This document shows positions 1 through 11,390 of a stretch of 64,000 bases of DNA, piece after piece. The position numbers and the translations under genes are program-made. The stretch comes from Sipunculus nudus (lineage: Eukaryota > Annelida > Sipuncula > Golfingiida > Sipunculidae). The stretch is from the NCBI GenBank assembly GCA_026874595.1, contig CM049313.1, forward strand, positions 67,012,659 to 67,076,658, in the 5' to 3' direction. The notes beneath the pieces were generated by a model that saw nothing but the letters and a program-made list of their open reading frames with translations, was not told the origin of the DNA and made no database searches. Each line of letters opens with the position of its first letter. The first letter of the stretch is position 1.

Positions 1-510
1 TAGAACCAGGCAGAGAGAGAGCAGAGAAGATTCCAGCGGACGCAGAAGCGTGTGTCAGTTTCTAGGACCTTATCCGACTAATGCGGCAATTAAAGATTTT
101 CAAAGACTTTCTCCTGGATGTATGCATTTGGACTACAGTTTACTTTCTGGGTTGTTGCAAGAACTTTCCACTGGACTGACATTCTCCGAGAGTATACATT
201 TAAAGAATTTATTGTGGTGACGGTGTTGGTATCCAGGTACTGTGCACATTATTTTTCTATGTGATTGTATTGACTTGTTGCTATACCGCTGTTTTACTGT
301 ATAATTGTATTTATTTAGTGTATTGTATTCTTGGGGTTATTTTAAGAATAAATTATAGTTATTTGTCAACAAATAACCACTGACTTTTTTATTAATCCCC
401 TTAGACATTTCACGCTGCCTAGTGTTACAGAATTTGATTTGTTTTTAGCTCCATTACAAAATTTGTGTTCATCACGCATACGTGATCTGTTTATATTAGG
501 TTCCGTTACA
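1..510 (+). mobile_element. 5' LTR (left edge cut by window) of a deleted gypsy-type element
   Basis: The sequence matches the minus-strand LTRs at 11391-12177 and 17417-18196 read in reverse. Shared blocks include the TTCCAGCGGACGCAGAAG segment near the start, AATAAATTATAG near 350, the GCTGCCTAG box near 415 and the terminal GGTTCCGTTACA ending at 510. It begins inside the LTR, so U3 lies outside the window. It is followed after six bases (TAAAAT) by a primer-binding-like site. The assignment is by direct comparison within the window. Confidence 0.85.
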
Positions 511-516
511 TAAAAT

Positions 517-536
517 TGGGGGGCTCTCGTCGGGAT
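517..536 (+). other. Primer-binding site, tRNA-Pro type, degraded
   Basis: TGGGGGGCTCTCGTCGGGAT lies six bases inside the LTR end. It resembles the tRNA-Pro primer site known from murine leukaemia virus (TGGGGGCTCGTCCGGGAT), with small insertions and a loss. The cleaner copy in the full element at 17393-17410 supports the call. Confidence 0.65.
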
Positions 537-677
537 GCTTGATAGTTTTCAAATTTATTAGGCCTTGACCTGGACATTGTTTTATCATACATTGTTTTCA
601 AGATTACATATTATTTACAGTACATTGTTTACAGGATTTATCTCAGTGTTTTTTTGTTATTGTTTTGACATCTTAAC

Positions 678-1594
678 ATGGCAGATTTCAAACCTGAGAC
701 ATTTGTGGACGATCCCGACCCTCATCAACTTAAACAGTTGTCAAAAGAACAGTTGTTGCGTTTGGGACAACACTTAGGGCTAAGTGTGAAAAAAAGCTTT
801 GAGAAAGCCTGATATCATTGCTAAAATCATGCAAGATCTTTTTAGCAAAGGTTTTATTGAAGAGACTATTGTTAAAACATAAAAAAAATGACAGCGTTGC
901 TATGCAATTAGAATTTTGAAAGTTGGAAATGCAACATGAGTTAACATTAAAAGAGAGGGAAGAACGGTTAGAAAGAGAAGGACTAGAAAAAGAAATAGAA
1001 AGAGACAGACCAGAAAAAGAAAAAAAAAATGAGTTAAAACGACTGGAGTTAGAAAGACTTAAAGTAGAACATAGTCTACGTGCTGCCCCAACTCACAGTT
1101 TTGATGTTACTAAACATATTAGACTTGTCCCACCATTTCAAGAAAAAGAGGTTGATAAATATTTCTTACACTTTGAGAAGGTAGCTTAAAATTTAAAATG
1201 GCCTGAGGAAAATTGACTATGTTGTTACAAAGTGTATCGACTAGCAAGACCAGAGAAATTAATACCGAGATTTCAGTAGAAGCTGTTGTTGGCTATGACC
1301 TGGTAAAACGATAAATCCTAAAAGGTTATGAGTTAGTTCCAGAAGCTTACCGCCAGGAATTCAGAAATTGGGAAAAGCGCAAAGAACAGACCTACGTCGA
1401 ATTTGCTAGGACAAAAAAAGCAGTTGTTTGATCGCTGGTGTAGTTCTAAAAATATAATGAAAGATTATGACAATTTGCGCCAGTTGATTTTGCTTGAAGA
1501 AATTAAGCGCTGCATTAATGCAGATGTTAAAACTTTTCCCGATGAGAAAAGTCCTGAAACACTTGATATTGCCGCTCAATTAGCTGATGATTAA
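678..1594 (+). pseudogene. gag: gag remnant of a Gmr1-like LTR retrotransposon
   Basis: The start ATG lies ~140 bases after the primer site, and the peptide opens MADFKPETFVDDP. An extra A in the run at 788-794 and further shifts and stops near 880 and 1190 break the frame. Segments in order are an N-terminal LLRLGQHLGL helix, a highly charged Glu/Lys/Arg coiled coil (about 923-1075), the KHIRLVPPF and KYFLHFEK capsid region (about 1115-1190), an ELVPEAYR segment near 1330, and a SCAN-like C-terminal capsid segment (about 1460-1590, NLRQLILLEEIKRC and SPETLDIAAQLADD). The zinc knuckle and all of pol are missing because an internal deletion joins gag directly to LTR sequence at about 1600. It matches the minus-strand gag at 16080-17251. 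Confidence 0.8.
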
Positions 1595-1604
1595 TCAGAG
1601 TATA

Positions 1605-1905
1605 CTCCGAGAGTATACATTTAAAGAACTTATTGTGGTGACGGTGTTGGTATCCAGGTACTGTGCACATTATTTTTCTATGTGATTGTATTGACTTGTT
1701 GCTATAACGCTGTTTTACTGTATAATTGTATTGATTTAGTGTATTGTATTGTTAGGGTTGTTTTAAGAATACATTATAGTTATTTTTTAACAAAATACCA
1801 CCGACTTATTTATTCATTCCTAGTGTTACAGAATCTGTTTTGTTTTTATCTCCATTACAAAATTTGTGTTCATCACGCATACGTGATCTGTTTATATAAA
1901 GTTAC
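1605..1905 (+). mobile_element. 3' LTR fragment joined to gag by an internal deletion
   Basis: CTCCGAGAGTATACATTT at 1605 matches positions near 184 of the first LTR, and the match continues past the AATAAA-like region to a decayed terminus (GTTACCTAAA) near 1905. The U3 and early R of this LTR are gone. The segment carries the CATCACGCATACGTGATC motif of this LTR group. Confidence 0.8.
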
Positions 1906-2599
1906 CTAAAAATAGATATAAAAATGGAGGCTTCTGTGGTCTATGAGTTAACAAGTGGCCCATGGGCCATGCTGCTCAGCTGAATTCAAGGAGCCTTGAA
2001 CAATGGGCAAAAAGTCTCTCAGAGTCAAAATCATGTATTATACCAATAGCCCTTAGATGTAGGTTACAATGACCTTAACCTACATGCAGTTGCTACCATT
2101 TTTGCCATCCTGACTAATTTAGTGTCCAAATCAAGTTCTTTCACACAGCTTGTAGAAAATGGGTCAGAGTGACATCTCAGGTTTCCAAGGAGACTTTTAG
2201 GGACCTCCCTAATATCAAGTATGAGGATTTTAGGCCAAATGGATACAATTTGTGCCCAACCTGACTCACTTGGTGCTTAAAAATCATGTTTTGATCCCTA
2301 ATTTGCAAAATATAGTTAACCATGAACTAATTTAAATTTTCCAAGGATATTTTTCATGGAATTCTAAATGTCAAGTTAGAAGATTCTAGGTCTAACACAC
2401 ATGATGTTTACCCTGTTACTGGACAACTGCTTCTTTTGAAGTTCTCAATAATAGACATAAAAATGTGAAAAACAATCAAAACTAGAATGGCTGTGTTTTT
2501 GCAGTGCAAAACAGATATGTCTCCCCCTACGGGTCATCCAAAAACATTAAGGGTAAAATATGCAATATCCTAAAACAATGAATCTAGATCTCAGCAGAT

Positions 2600-3440
2600 T
2601 AGACCTTGAAGGTCAAGGTCACCGCTTTTAGAACTCTGATGACATTATGGCAGAAAGAAAAATCTTCACTACTTACAAAAGTTATTAGGGTCACAATAAG
2701 CCTAGAATGGCATATATTTTAGCTTGAAGATCAAGGGCAATTTCACAGGATTTCTATCACGTCCAATTTTTTGGCATAAACAATGGGTGTTTTTAATTTT
2801 GGAGGAAAATATACAGCCTTTCAAAAGTTATCTTGTCCACAAGACAATAACTATAATTTTACTGATTTGACCTTGAAGATCCTGGTCAAGGTCACCAGGT
2901 ATCAAACCTGTCTGAGAGCTTGGTAGTAACAATTGGTGAACTAAATTCGAGGACAAAATGTAGAATACTACGAAAGGTATGGGGTTCACAAAATGTCATA
3001 TTTCTGCAGATTTGACCTTCAAGATGAAGGTCAAGGTAACTGGAATTTTTTAACTTGTCCTTGACTTAAGTAGAAAGAATTGCCGTACCAATTTTGAGGA
3101 CGAATTGTTTAAAATTTCAAAAGCTATGGGGTTAAAAAAAATTTACTTTTTCGCAGATTTGACCTTGAAGATGATAGTCAAGGTCACCGGTTTTCGAAAT
3201 CAACCAAACAATTGGCAGTAACAATTTTTGTACCAAATTTTAAGACGAAATATGGAATACTTCAAAGTTATGGTGTTCACAAAAATTTCACATTTCGGCA
3301 GTTTTAACCTTGAAGATAAAGGCCAAGGTCACTGGTTTTCAAACTCCTCCGCGATTTTGGTATGAACAATGGAGTGTTCCAAATTTTGGCAGAAAATATG
3401 CAGCCCTTCAAAAGTAATCTTGTTCACAAGACATCCTACG
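2600..3440 (+). repeat. Divergent tandem array, ~145-bp period
   Basis: The block GATTTGACCTTGAAGAT plus a GGTCAAGGTCACC-like half recurs near 2605, 2728, 2872, 3010, 3155 and 3305, spaced roughly 123-150 bases. Copies differ by many substitutions. The array ends at a GGATAAGGGCGATGATGACA segment near 3435. It may be a separate insertion inside the surrounding element. Confidence 0.75.
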
Positions 3441-3513
3441 GATAAGGGCGATGATGACAGATGATGGCACTAAAAACATCATGCCTCATGGCTTCATGCG
3501 TGGGGTGGGGTAA

Positions 3514-3527
3514 GGGGGGGGGGGGGG
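3514..3527. repeat. Poly-G run (14 G)
   Basis: An uninterrupted run of 14 G follows GTGGGGTAA. Confidence 0.95.
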
Positions 3528-3544
3528 TTCGCCACCAGTCTACA

Positions 3545-5060
3545 GCAACTGATGAAGCACTCCATGATCAAAAAGCATGCAAAGAATCATAGCAATCAAT
3601 GCAAAGCTTTCGTATCACATTTTTAATTATTCTGGGGGTACTTATGAGCCCCATTGCTCAGAGGAAATGAGTAACAGAGACCTAATTTCAGGTTTCCGTG
3701 AAGACATTCCATGGACCTCCCTGTTTGTTAAGTTAGAAGATTCTAGGTCAAAGAGTAACGTTTCGTGCCTTGTTAACAGGTCACTGCTTTATTTAAAAAT
3801 GCGTAAAATACAGATGGCGCCACCAGTCTACAGGAACTGATCAAACTCTCCATGATAAAAAAGCATGCAAAGAATCATAGCAATCAATACAACAATTATT
3901 GAAATACAGGTATTTACAGGCCCAATAGCTCGGAGGATATGGGTATCAGAGACCTAATTTCAGGTGTCCGTGAAGACTTTTCATGGACCTCTTTAGATGA
4001 TAAGTTAGAAGTTTCTAGGTTAAAGAATAATGATTTGTGCCCTGTTAACAGATGATGCTTTATTTGAATGGTCTCAAAAATAGAAAAAAAAGCGTGAAAA
4101 TTTAAAAAAAAAAACAGGCGGCGCCACCAATCTGCGGGAACTGAAGAAACAGTCCATGATCAGTAAGCATGCAACAAATCATGTTGAACAATGCATTTGT
4201 TATTCAGATACTGGAGGGTTTGTATCATAATTTTAATTATTCATTGGGGTACTTTCGAGCCCCATAGCTTAGAGGATATAGGTAACAGGGACCTTATTTC
4301 AGGTTTCCAAGGATATTTTTCAATGACCTCACTAGATGTCAAGTGAGAAGATTCTAGGTCCAGCAGTGATGGCTTTATCTGAAGGTCTCAACAATAGAGA
4401 AAAAATGCGGGAATTAAAAAAAAATACAGGTGGCACCACCAGTCTGCAGGAACTGAAGGTACAGTCCACGATCAGTATGCATGCAAAAAATTATTGTGAT
4501 CAATGCATTAGTTATTCAGTTACTGGAGCGTTTGAATCGATCTTTTTTTAATTCTGAGGAGTACTTATGAGCCCCAGAGCTCCGAGAATATGGGTAACAG
4601 AGACCTAACTTCTCATTTCCACAGAGACTTTCATGGACCTCCCTTGATGTCAAGTTTAAAGATTCCTAGTCCAGCGTTCACGATTTGTGCTTTGTTAACA
4701 ATTGACAACTTCTTTGAAGGTCTCAAAAATAGTGAAAAAAAAATGGTAAAAATAAAAAAAAAATACAGATTGCGCCACCAGTTTGATGGAACACTCCATG
4801 ATCAATATTCATACAAATAATCATTGCGATCAATGCGGTAGTTATTCAGATACTTGAGCTTTTCTATAATTTTTTTTTTATTATTCTCGGGGGTACTAAC
4901 GAGACCCATAGCTCGGAGAATATGGATAACCGTGACCTAATTTCAGGTTTCCAAGGAGATTTTTTATGGACTTCCCAAGATCCTAAGTCAGAAGATTCCT
5001 GGTCCAGCGGTTACGATTTGAGCCCTGTTAACGGACGGAAGGATGGCCGGACGGTACACG
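3545..5060 (+). repeat. Tandem array with ~290-330-bp period, about five copies
   Basis: The marker CTCCATGATCA followed by AAGCATGCAAAGAATCAT recurs at about 3560, 3848, 4153, 4464 and 4794, spaced 288, 305, 311 and 330 bases. Each copy also has a GAGCCCCATAGCTC block, GACCTAATTTCAGG and GCGCCACCAGTCTGC. The short reading frames here are accidental products of this array. Confidence 0.85.
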
Positions 5061-5080
5061 ACAAAGAATGATCGCTATAG

Positions 5081-5112
5081 CTCAGATGACTTTCAGTCAG
5101 CTGAGCTAAAAA
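5081..5112. repeat. Terminal hairpin of the tandem-repeat element
   Basis: TAGCTCAGATGACT, a 3-base loop TTC and AGTCAGCTGAGCTA form a 14-bp stem with one mismatch. A nearly identical hairpin with loop TGC closes the second copy near 46625. Confidence 0.8.
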
Positions 5113-6889
5113 ATGACTCATAGCCAGATCTTCATTTAGAATAACTGACGAATAACGGTGAGATTTTTCTCAAACGGCCCAACCCAATCTTTCAGACGAA
5201 TGTAGAAAAATGGCCTTACTAAAAATAAGAAATAAGTCAAATTTTCTTAAACCTGCAAAGGTGAAAATAATTTACGTTGATTTTGGGGGTGCTACATGGC
5301 CCTTCATTAACCTCCTTGGAAAAGTAGAAATTATAAAAAAAAGAGGTGGAAACGTTGTGCTCCTCTGTATAACGATCATGGGTAGACGGTAGGGTAAGTA
5401 TAATGATATTATCTTATGTAGCACATATCCAAATACAGTCTCTTTCCGGCGCCACTTATATTGACCTTACAGTCGATATGAGAAAAAATAAGCTTTCAGG
5501 TGCTGTTTACATTAACCCATTTATTAAGAGAGGATATGATCAAGTACTGATTTTCAATATCCCTTCCCTCCTTCGCATCCATATTAAGCCTTTTTTTCCT
5601 TTGTTTAAGGGTCATATGGTTATTTTAAATGTCTTTTCATATTTAGCTTTCACCTGAGTGTTTTTCATGCATTTTTCATATTGTATATTTTATAATTGCA
5701 AACAAAGTCTATGTAAGTTCAACAGGTGATTTAAGGCTTCAACGGTATAGCAATTGAGGTCAACGTTAAGGAGATAATAGGATCATTTCAAATTTCATCA
5801 TGGTGTATATAGCACCCAATGTAAATATCGCAGTAAAACTTTAATTTGAAGTTCGTCTTAAAATATAAGGATGATACTACCTTGTTAATTAAATTACATA
5901 CTTACCTGAAGTTGACACGCGGATGGGCGTTTGGTGGAACGGATGCACAGCTGGTATGCTGTTATCAATAACATGCTGAAATTACATTCAGCCTGAATGT
6001 ATTATAAATGTCTGCATTAATAATAACATTTAACAAAACAAAGAAATAATTAGATGCACAAGTAATTTATAAATTTGGTTTCCTTTTTTTTAAATAGGTG
6101 TTTTGGTGTTTATAACCCTTGATATTAATATGGGGGTTAGCTCTAAATATTGAGGGAGTAGATTTCACACAAAGCGCTCTATGTCCAGATGCCAGATATG
6201 TGTATAAATCATCTATATCCTAAAATATCTCTTCTCATGTAGAGGACAATAACAATATCAAGTTTAAGACCTTGCCACATAAAAATATAATGTACCCATG
6301 GCTATTAAACAATATGACATATTTTGTCGCTAAAGTTTTCTTATTTTTAAATTTTACTTGTTGACTGTTATGTAAATAAGCGTAATCTCTACTGTAGGCT
6401 TAAGTCACGGTTACACAATGCATACGGCCAGTTTACGACTTGGTCACGACCTAAAATTTTAGAAATCTACGTCCTATCGCTAAGAGAGTATGCCCCCAAC
6501 TTTGAAGGTCGTGGGTGCAAAAAAAAGTGCCGTGGGTGTTTTTGATTATGTCCAAAAGCCAGTGGCGACTGATGTTAACTGATTTGAGGTCTACTAAGCT
6601 TGCAAGAAGATTGCATCACCAGATTTGGGTCATCGCACAACAAGTCGTGGATCATCGTTTGTTGTTGCAGAATCCCGGACTGTGATACTCTGTTACTGTA
6701 ACACTCCGTTGATGTCGAGCAGCAGAGGGAATCGGGGTAAAGCGCTTTGGAATGAGACAACATCGTGTGATGATAGTTACCTCGTGGACTCCCTCTTTCA
6801 GATCAATAATGAAAGGACCCAAAATTAACCTTTTAAACCTATAGCGTGTAACACTCCGACCATGACCCATGTGTTGATGAACTGAACAG
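5113..6889. other. AT-rich interval with no recognised gene
   Basis: Short frames of 60-84 codons (5210-5392, 5403-5657) have no similarity I recognise. At 6403-6450 a CAGTTTACGACTTGG stretch resembles the left end of the TIR element at 43474 and may be a small relic of it. Nothing else is supportable. Confidence 0.5.
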
Positions 6890-7401
6890 TGTTACAGGTA
6901 TCTCTATTATTGTGTGCAACAGTCTTACATGTGTGTGTGTAGCGCTAGCATTGTCCGTTGCCATGGGAGACGCGCGAGCTGGCCCGGCCCACGAGTGGGG
7001 TCTGACGTGTAGAAACACAGGGTTCTTTGTTCTAGTATGTTCTTTTGCCGTGTGTATTATGTGTTGTTGGGTTCTTTTGGATTGTTCGTGAAATGAGAAG
7101 TTCTCGGCTTGAGGTGAAAAGTTATAAATAAGTGGCTGTGTTTAGAGCAGAGAGGGAGGAGAGAGAAACATTCCAGCGGACACGGAAGAGTGTGAGTCAG
7201 TTTTGGTACATATTCGATAACTGCAGTTGTTACAGGGATTCTACGAACACTAAGCAGATTTAGTGCGGCCTGTCTCGAGTTTACTTTCGGGATTGTTACA
7301 AGAGCTTTACTTTGGACTATTTGAACTGTTTACGTGGATTATTGGTTTTAAAGGACTTGTTGTCGCTGAGACAGTGGTGATATTAGGTTCTGTAACAACA
7401 G
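6886..7401 (+). mobile_element. Solo LTR with internal deletion and 4-bp target duplication
   Basis: The LTR runs from TGTTACAGG at 6890 to TGTAACA ending 7397, and both flanks read ACAG (6886-6889 and 7398-7401). It has the TTCTCGGCTTGAGG box, a TATAAATA promoter element near 7124 and CATTCCAGCGGACAC. The AATAAA and GCTGCCTAG part of the LTR is missing: sequence jumps from GACAGTGGTG directly to the terminal ATATTAGGTTC. Recombination between two LTRs is the usual source of such solo copies; the internal loss is a separate event. Confidence 0.85.
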
Positions 7402-7449
7402 TTAGTCGCTAGACAGATAAGCTAGTCATTCCTCACCCGCTCACACACA

Positions 7450-7454
<5 letters not shown>

Positions 7455-7499
<45 letters not shown>

Positions 7500-7577
7500 C
7501 ATATATATTTATATATATATATGTAAACATATATAAGATATATATAAAGATATATATATATATACATATATAAATTT
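7455..7577. repeat. TA-rich microsatellite
   Basis: An imperfect (TA)n tract with TTTATA, ACATA and AAGATA interruptions follows the solo LTR at about 50 bases. Confidence 0.95.
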
Positions 7578-7721
7578 ATATTATTTAATTATATATACCT
7601 CATTTATAAAGATACAAATACATGCATATGTATATATAATTTCATATATGTTTGAATATTTATTATTCCCTTTTCATATTTCGGGAGACCAAAGCACCGC
7701 TGACCAGTTGACATTCTTAAA

Positions 7722-7870
7722 AAAAGTGCATCCCAATCGATCCGGCCACGACACTTTATGATCAGTTTTAATCAGGCACGAACCTCCGAGAGTCAAGTGG
7801 AACTTTGACTCTTTGAAAAGGGTTCCAGAATGAAGCATGATTCTGGAAGGAACCACGGGTTTTTTTTAGA
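7722..7870. repeat. Dispersed repeat, copy A
   Basis: The segment with CGAACCTCCGAG, GGTTCCAGAATG and GGAACCACGGGTT aligns along its length by eye with 39130-39285. Repeated GGTTC/GAACC pairs suggest a degraded inverted-repeat element. Confidence 0.45.
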
Positions 7871-8623
7871 ACTCATTTAAATCAACCTATTAGGTAGTAA
7901 TCGCGTTAGATCACTTCTGATGAATGGGTATATAATATACCATATCATCTTCATGAAATCATAACATTTGAAAAATGTATAAAGAAACTTTTGTCTTAAC
8001 GTCCACGGGCGTATCAAGAATTGCTTTCCATGAAATGCTGCTGAACCAACGTAAATAATACACAATAAACGCTGAAAGAATTGTCGTGATCATCGGTGCA
8101 AATTTAGGATGTTAAACGACAACAATCCCTGATTATATTTACCAGACTGATAACAGAAATACTCTAAACTTTTTTTTTATAGATTTACATACGCCTGATG
8201 GAATTCCTGGGGATGATGAAAATGAGTCACATTTTTTCTTTCGCATTCAAATTCCCATAAATTTATAATTCCTTAAAACGAATTCAAACAAGACTCAGAG
8301 GCATCAATACAGGGGTAGGTGGGTATATATCTCCCCACTTTTAGCAAGGGGGTGGTTGGTTGTGGTGGGGGTTGTGCTTGTTCAATGTTATCATTCCCCC
8401 CCCCCCGGCTTTTCAAAGAATAATATTTATATATCGCAAATTAAATTTTAATTTTAATTAGAATTAAAGACTTTATGAGTTTACTATAAAATATTGTATC
8501 TACACCTGGTTTAGAATTTACTTACACTGGAAACATATTACTTTGTTTTCTGCAACTTTTTACACAATTGTTATACTTTTCAAATTTGATTGTGTCATAC
8601 AGGCCTTAAAAAGTGTTTATATG

Positions 8624-8626
<3 letters not shown>

Positions 8627-8684
<58 letters not shown>

Positions 8685-8687
8685 ATA
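8627..8687. repeat. (TA)n microsatellite
   Basis: Nearly pure TA dinucleotide run with one TTTA interruption. It abuts the candidate ribozyme-bearing segment at 8690. Confidence 0.95.
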
Positions 8688-8689
8688 CA

Positions 8690-8830
8690 CCCCTAAATGT
8701 TGAGAACGTTGGAGCAACGTGTAATTACTCCGAGTTTCACGCAGTTGCCGTTGAGTCGTGACACAGGCGATCATCAGATATCTGACGCTCGTGGGGGACC
8801 CAGCCGTTATACTGTAACTTTCTCTATGCA
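8690..8830 (-). ncRNA. Candidate hammerhead ribozyme, possible Penelope-type tail
   Basis: On the minus strand the order is CTGATGA, a CGC...GCG-closed stem, GAAA, a short ACTC/GAGT stem and TA. This is the catalytic layout of a hammerhead (C-core, stem II, GAAA, stem III, UH). The stem-I pairing I can see is only two bases before mismatches, so it may be degenerate or coincidental. Its position next to a (TA)n tract resembles the Penelope-like element at 21536-23248. No protein fragment is attached. Confidence 0.4.
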
Positions 8831-9904
8831 CTGTTTGGTAGTTTCAGGTGTCGGCATTTTAAAACTAATTAAGTCAATGCATAAAGTTATGGTCAAAAAC
8901 TAATATCAGGTGCAAATCTATCATCTTTCACTATATCTGTGCCTAAAGCAATTTTTTATCATCCATAAAGGATATCCAGCCAAACAGAGAAAAAAAAACA
9001 TGTTATCGATTTGGGGGGGGGGGAGAGACTTCCACGCGTCGAATGATTTGTGCCCGTATATTGATACAGAAATAAACAAATCAATCCCTTTAAACCTACA
9101 TTCCCATCGGGGTGAATTAAATATTGCAGCACATGGGACAAAAGGTTAAACATTGATGTTTACTTTTATTTTAAATATCACTTAAGATTTAGAATGGCTG
9201 TTGTATGCGCCTTCCAGGGTTTTAAACAAGATAAGCAGAGCAGATGAAAATGGACATCGATATAGCAAGAGTTTCCTTGATTGCCAGCTTATAGAAAGGA
9301 CAAAACAAGGGTATATGATAAGGGGATTTTAGAACTACTCAAACTTGTTATAAAGCGTACCTTGTCAGCAAAAAATAGTTAAATAGTCAACCTGTGGAGA
9401 AAATAGTCCCCGTCCAATACTAATGTTTTCTTTCAGTTCCCCGGTTCCGTCCACCCCCCTGCAGACTACCTAACGTCAATGTCCGAGCAACTGAGAGTAC
9501 CACAATTTAGTTATAATAACTATTTCACCAATCCATGTAAAATAAATACGTCTGTATATAGCTGCAAAAAAACGAATTTCAAGAATTTTTGTGAGCTGAT
9601 TGAGAGAAAATCATACTCGTATGAAATTTGAAATATATATTTAATGATTCTTAAATGTCGGTATTGAGTCCGTGATTGTCTCAAGTATTGTCTGGGTCAT
9701 GTTGCTTGGTTTATTGTTTGTAGATGTCTTTAGTATCGTGCCTACATTCTTATTATAACAAAGCAAGAATAAACTAAGGATAAATTCAGGTAACACTGAG
9801 CTCAGTCAAATTATGGAATTTCAGGTTGTGTCGTGTCGGAGTTTTGTTATTTGAACGTGATAATTGTGTAACTTTAACGTATTATTTATTGAATAATAAT
9901 ATTA
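8831..9904. other. Interval with no recognised gene
   Basis: It contains a poly-G run near 9012-9022 and short overlapping frames of 64-79 codons on both strands at 8910-9153, with no recognisable motifs. Nothing else is supportable. Confidence 0.5.
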
Positions 9905-10165
9905 ACTAGTAACTTGCACTCCGCAGACCTCCGCCAAATGGCATTGTCAGAAATGCAGCAGTTTTCTTTAAAAACTTCCACGAACCAGACGGTGACCCGA
10001 TCAACCACAATTAAATCAATTGTACAATGTATCATTGCTGAGCTATTCTGAAAATTTCATCACAATTTATTCATAGCTTTTTGAGTAATGTTGCTAACAG
10101 ACAGACAAACGGGCAAATCAATAACAACGTGGTCAAAAACATAACCAAAGCTTGGCGTAGTTAAC
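9905..10165 (-). mobile_element. MITE-like repeat with CTCCGCCAA/TTGGCG ends, copy 1
   Basis: The left end has CTCCGCAGACCTCCGCCAA. The body has GAAAATTTCATCA, TAGCTTTTTGAGTAATG and TTGCTAACAGACAGACAAAC, and the right end has ACATAACCAAAGCTTGGCG. I recognise these phrases as a repeat common in aquatic invertebrate sequence. An opposite-orientation copy lies at 31370-31650. Confidence 0.6.
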
Positions 10166-10718
10166 AGTTATGTACGTGTGTTGATATTCAGTCACAAGAA
10201 TTAATAAACGCAGGACTTTTGAGTATTTACTGTTGGTGGTGATTAATAAAAATGTTTGCCGTATGAACTTTGACAACTATTCTACGGGGCCATCACATCT
10301 ACTACACTCAAATCTTTGTTAACATGTATATATGGTAATATATATGGTATAGATATTGAATATTTGCAATCCCGTTTGACGTCAGAGTTTTATAGCTTTG
10401 TAAAGGAAACACTTCCACAAAACTCGTGTGCTCACCCCCTTGCGTACTGTGTGCGACCGATCTGGGCTTTCCAATGCCAAGAATGTGTTCTATAACCAAT
10501 AACACTCCTTGAATAAAGGATGTGGTTGTTGCAGGATGTCTTGGATGCTAATACAGGGTTAAGTCTCAGTTATTAGAAAACAGCATGTTTGTTCTCCCAT
10601 CGGAAACTTGGTGTCAAAATAATAAACAGTACTAAAGTGGCCACATATTATTCCAACTTTGGCCGTATTTTAAAATTAATCTATAAAAAAGTTTAATTAA
10701 CCTATTAATGCCAATGAG
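10166..10718. other. Interval with no recognised gene
   Basis: A 65-codon minus-strand frame at 10308-10505 shows no known motif. Nothing else is supportable. Confidence 0.4.
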
Positions 10719-10741
10719 CCCCCCCCCCCCCCCCCCCCCCC
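10719..10741. repeat. Poly-C run (23 C)
   Basis: Uninterrupted C run. The proline run of the overlapping reading frame is its product, not a protein feature. Confidence 0.95.
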
Positions 10742-10789
10742 TTCAAAAAATTGCTCCTACACAGGAGAGAGCTGTTTATAAGACTATCG

Positions 10790-10846
10790 TGACGTCACAA
10801 ACGTCGGTCGTCCATGACGTCGCATTAAGTGACGTCCTGAGACGTC
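10790..10846. promoter_or_regulatory. Cluster of CRE-like GACGTC sites
   Basis: A perfect palindromic TGACGTCA at 10790-10797 is followed by TGACGTCG (10815), TGACGTCC (10830) and GACGTC (10841). Four GACGTC cores in 57 bases in AT-rich surroundings is unusual. CREB/ATF factors bind this motif. No TATA box or gene is evident nearby, so a function is conjecture. Confidence 0.4.
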
Positions 10847-11317
10847 TTTGTTATCGGCTATCTCTGTTCTCCAGTGATGAATATATCGCAATCATTGTGT
10901 AGTGTTTTACCATATTTTGGATTATTTGACTCGTACGAAGTAAGTACAAGGTAAGGCACTATTATTCTCTCGGCAGTCGGCCGAATAGCCCCAGCAACCG
11001 TTGGCCTAGAATGTTTATACTGTCACCATTATATAAAAGATATTAAAAAAAAAACCCAACTCACAGTGGTACTGGTACAGATCACATCAGTGCACGTGTT
11101 CTGTTCCATAGAGTCGCAAAAATTATGCAAATTCAGTGCTTGTCCGATGATTTTCTATTTACATTGCCAACGATAACTTGATTGGTTTCTCGCCACTGCT
11201 CAGCCCATGGTTATTCATTTGATAAATATGCGATTAAGGTCACAATGAGGTCATGGTTCGGTCAATTGGATATCAGAGGCTCAAAATAAAAAAAAAAGGT
11301 TTTGTTGATTCATCGAA
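10847..11317. other. Interval with no recognised gene
   Basis: Unremarkable sequence up to the tandem-duplicated target of the large LTR element. Confidence 0.4.
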
Positions 11318-11390
11318 TACGACTTAATTGTTTTACGGAGGAGTATTGGTTTACTTTTTTATATTGTCATTATTTACTTATATATATATA
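11318..11390 (+). repeat. Left part of the duplicated target site (copy A)
   Basis: AATACGACTTAATTG, GGAGTATTGGTTTACTTT and the start of a (TA)n run match 18426-18500. The LTR element interrupts this copy inside the TA run, and the right part resumes at 18197. Confidence 0.8.

Larger units (their letters stand above)
1949..5112 (+). mobile_element. Non-autonomous tandem-repeat element, copy 1 (pearl/CvA or Helitron-derivative-like)
   Basis: The left end reads ACAAGTGGCCCATGGGCC followed by CAGCTGAATT, nearly the same as at 43264. The body holds divergent ~145-150-bp and ~300-bp tandem repeats containing GACCTAATTTCAGGTTTCC and GATTCTAGGTCCA blocks. The right end has a GGACGGAAGGATGG stretch (about 5031-5050) and a hairpin at 5081-5112. 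I see no protein-coding capacity. From memory, bivalve pearl/CvA-type elements combine core tandem repeats, an ACGG-type microsatellite and a terminal palindrome; that assignment is inference. Confidence 0.6.

Noticed and set aside
5386-5400. Good splice donor (AGG-GTAAGTA) after the 5210-5392 frame
   Set aside because: The frame stops just before the donor and no partner exon or domain was found.
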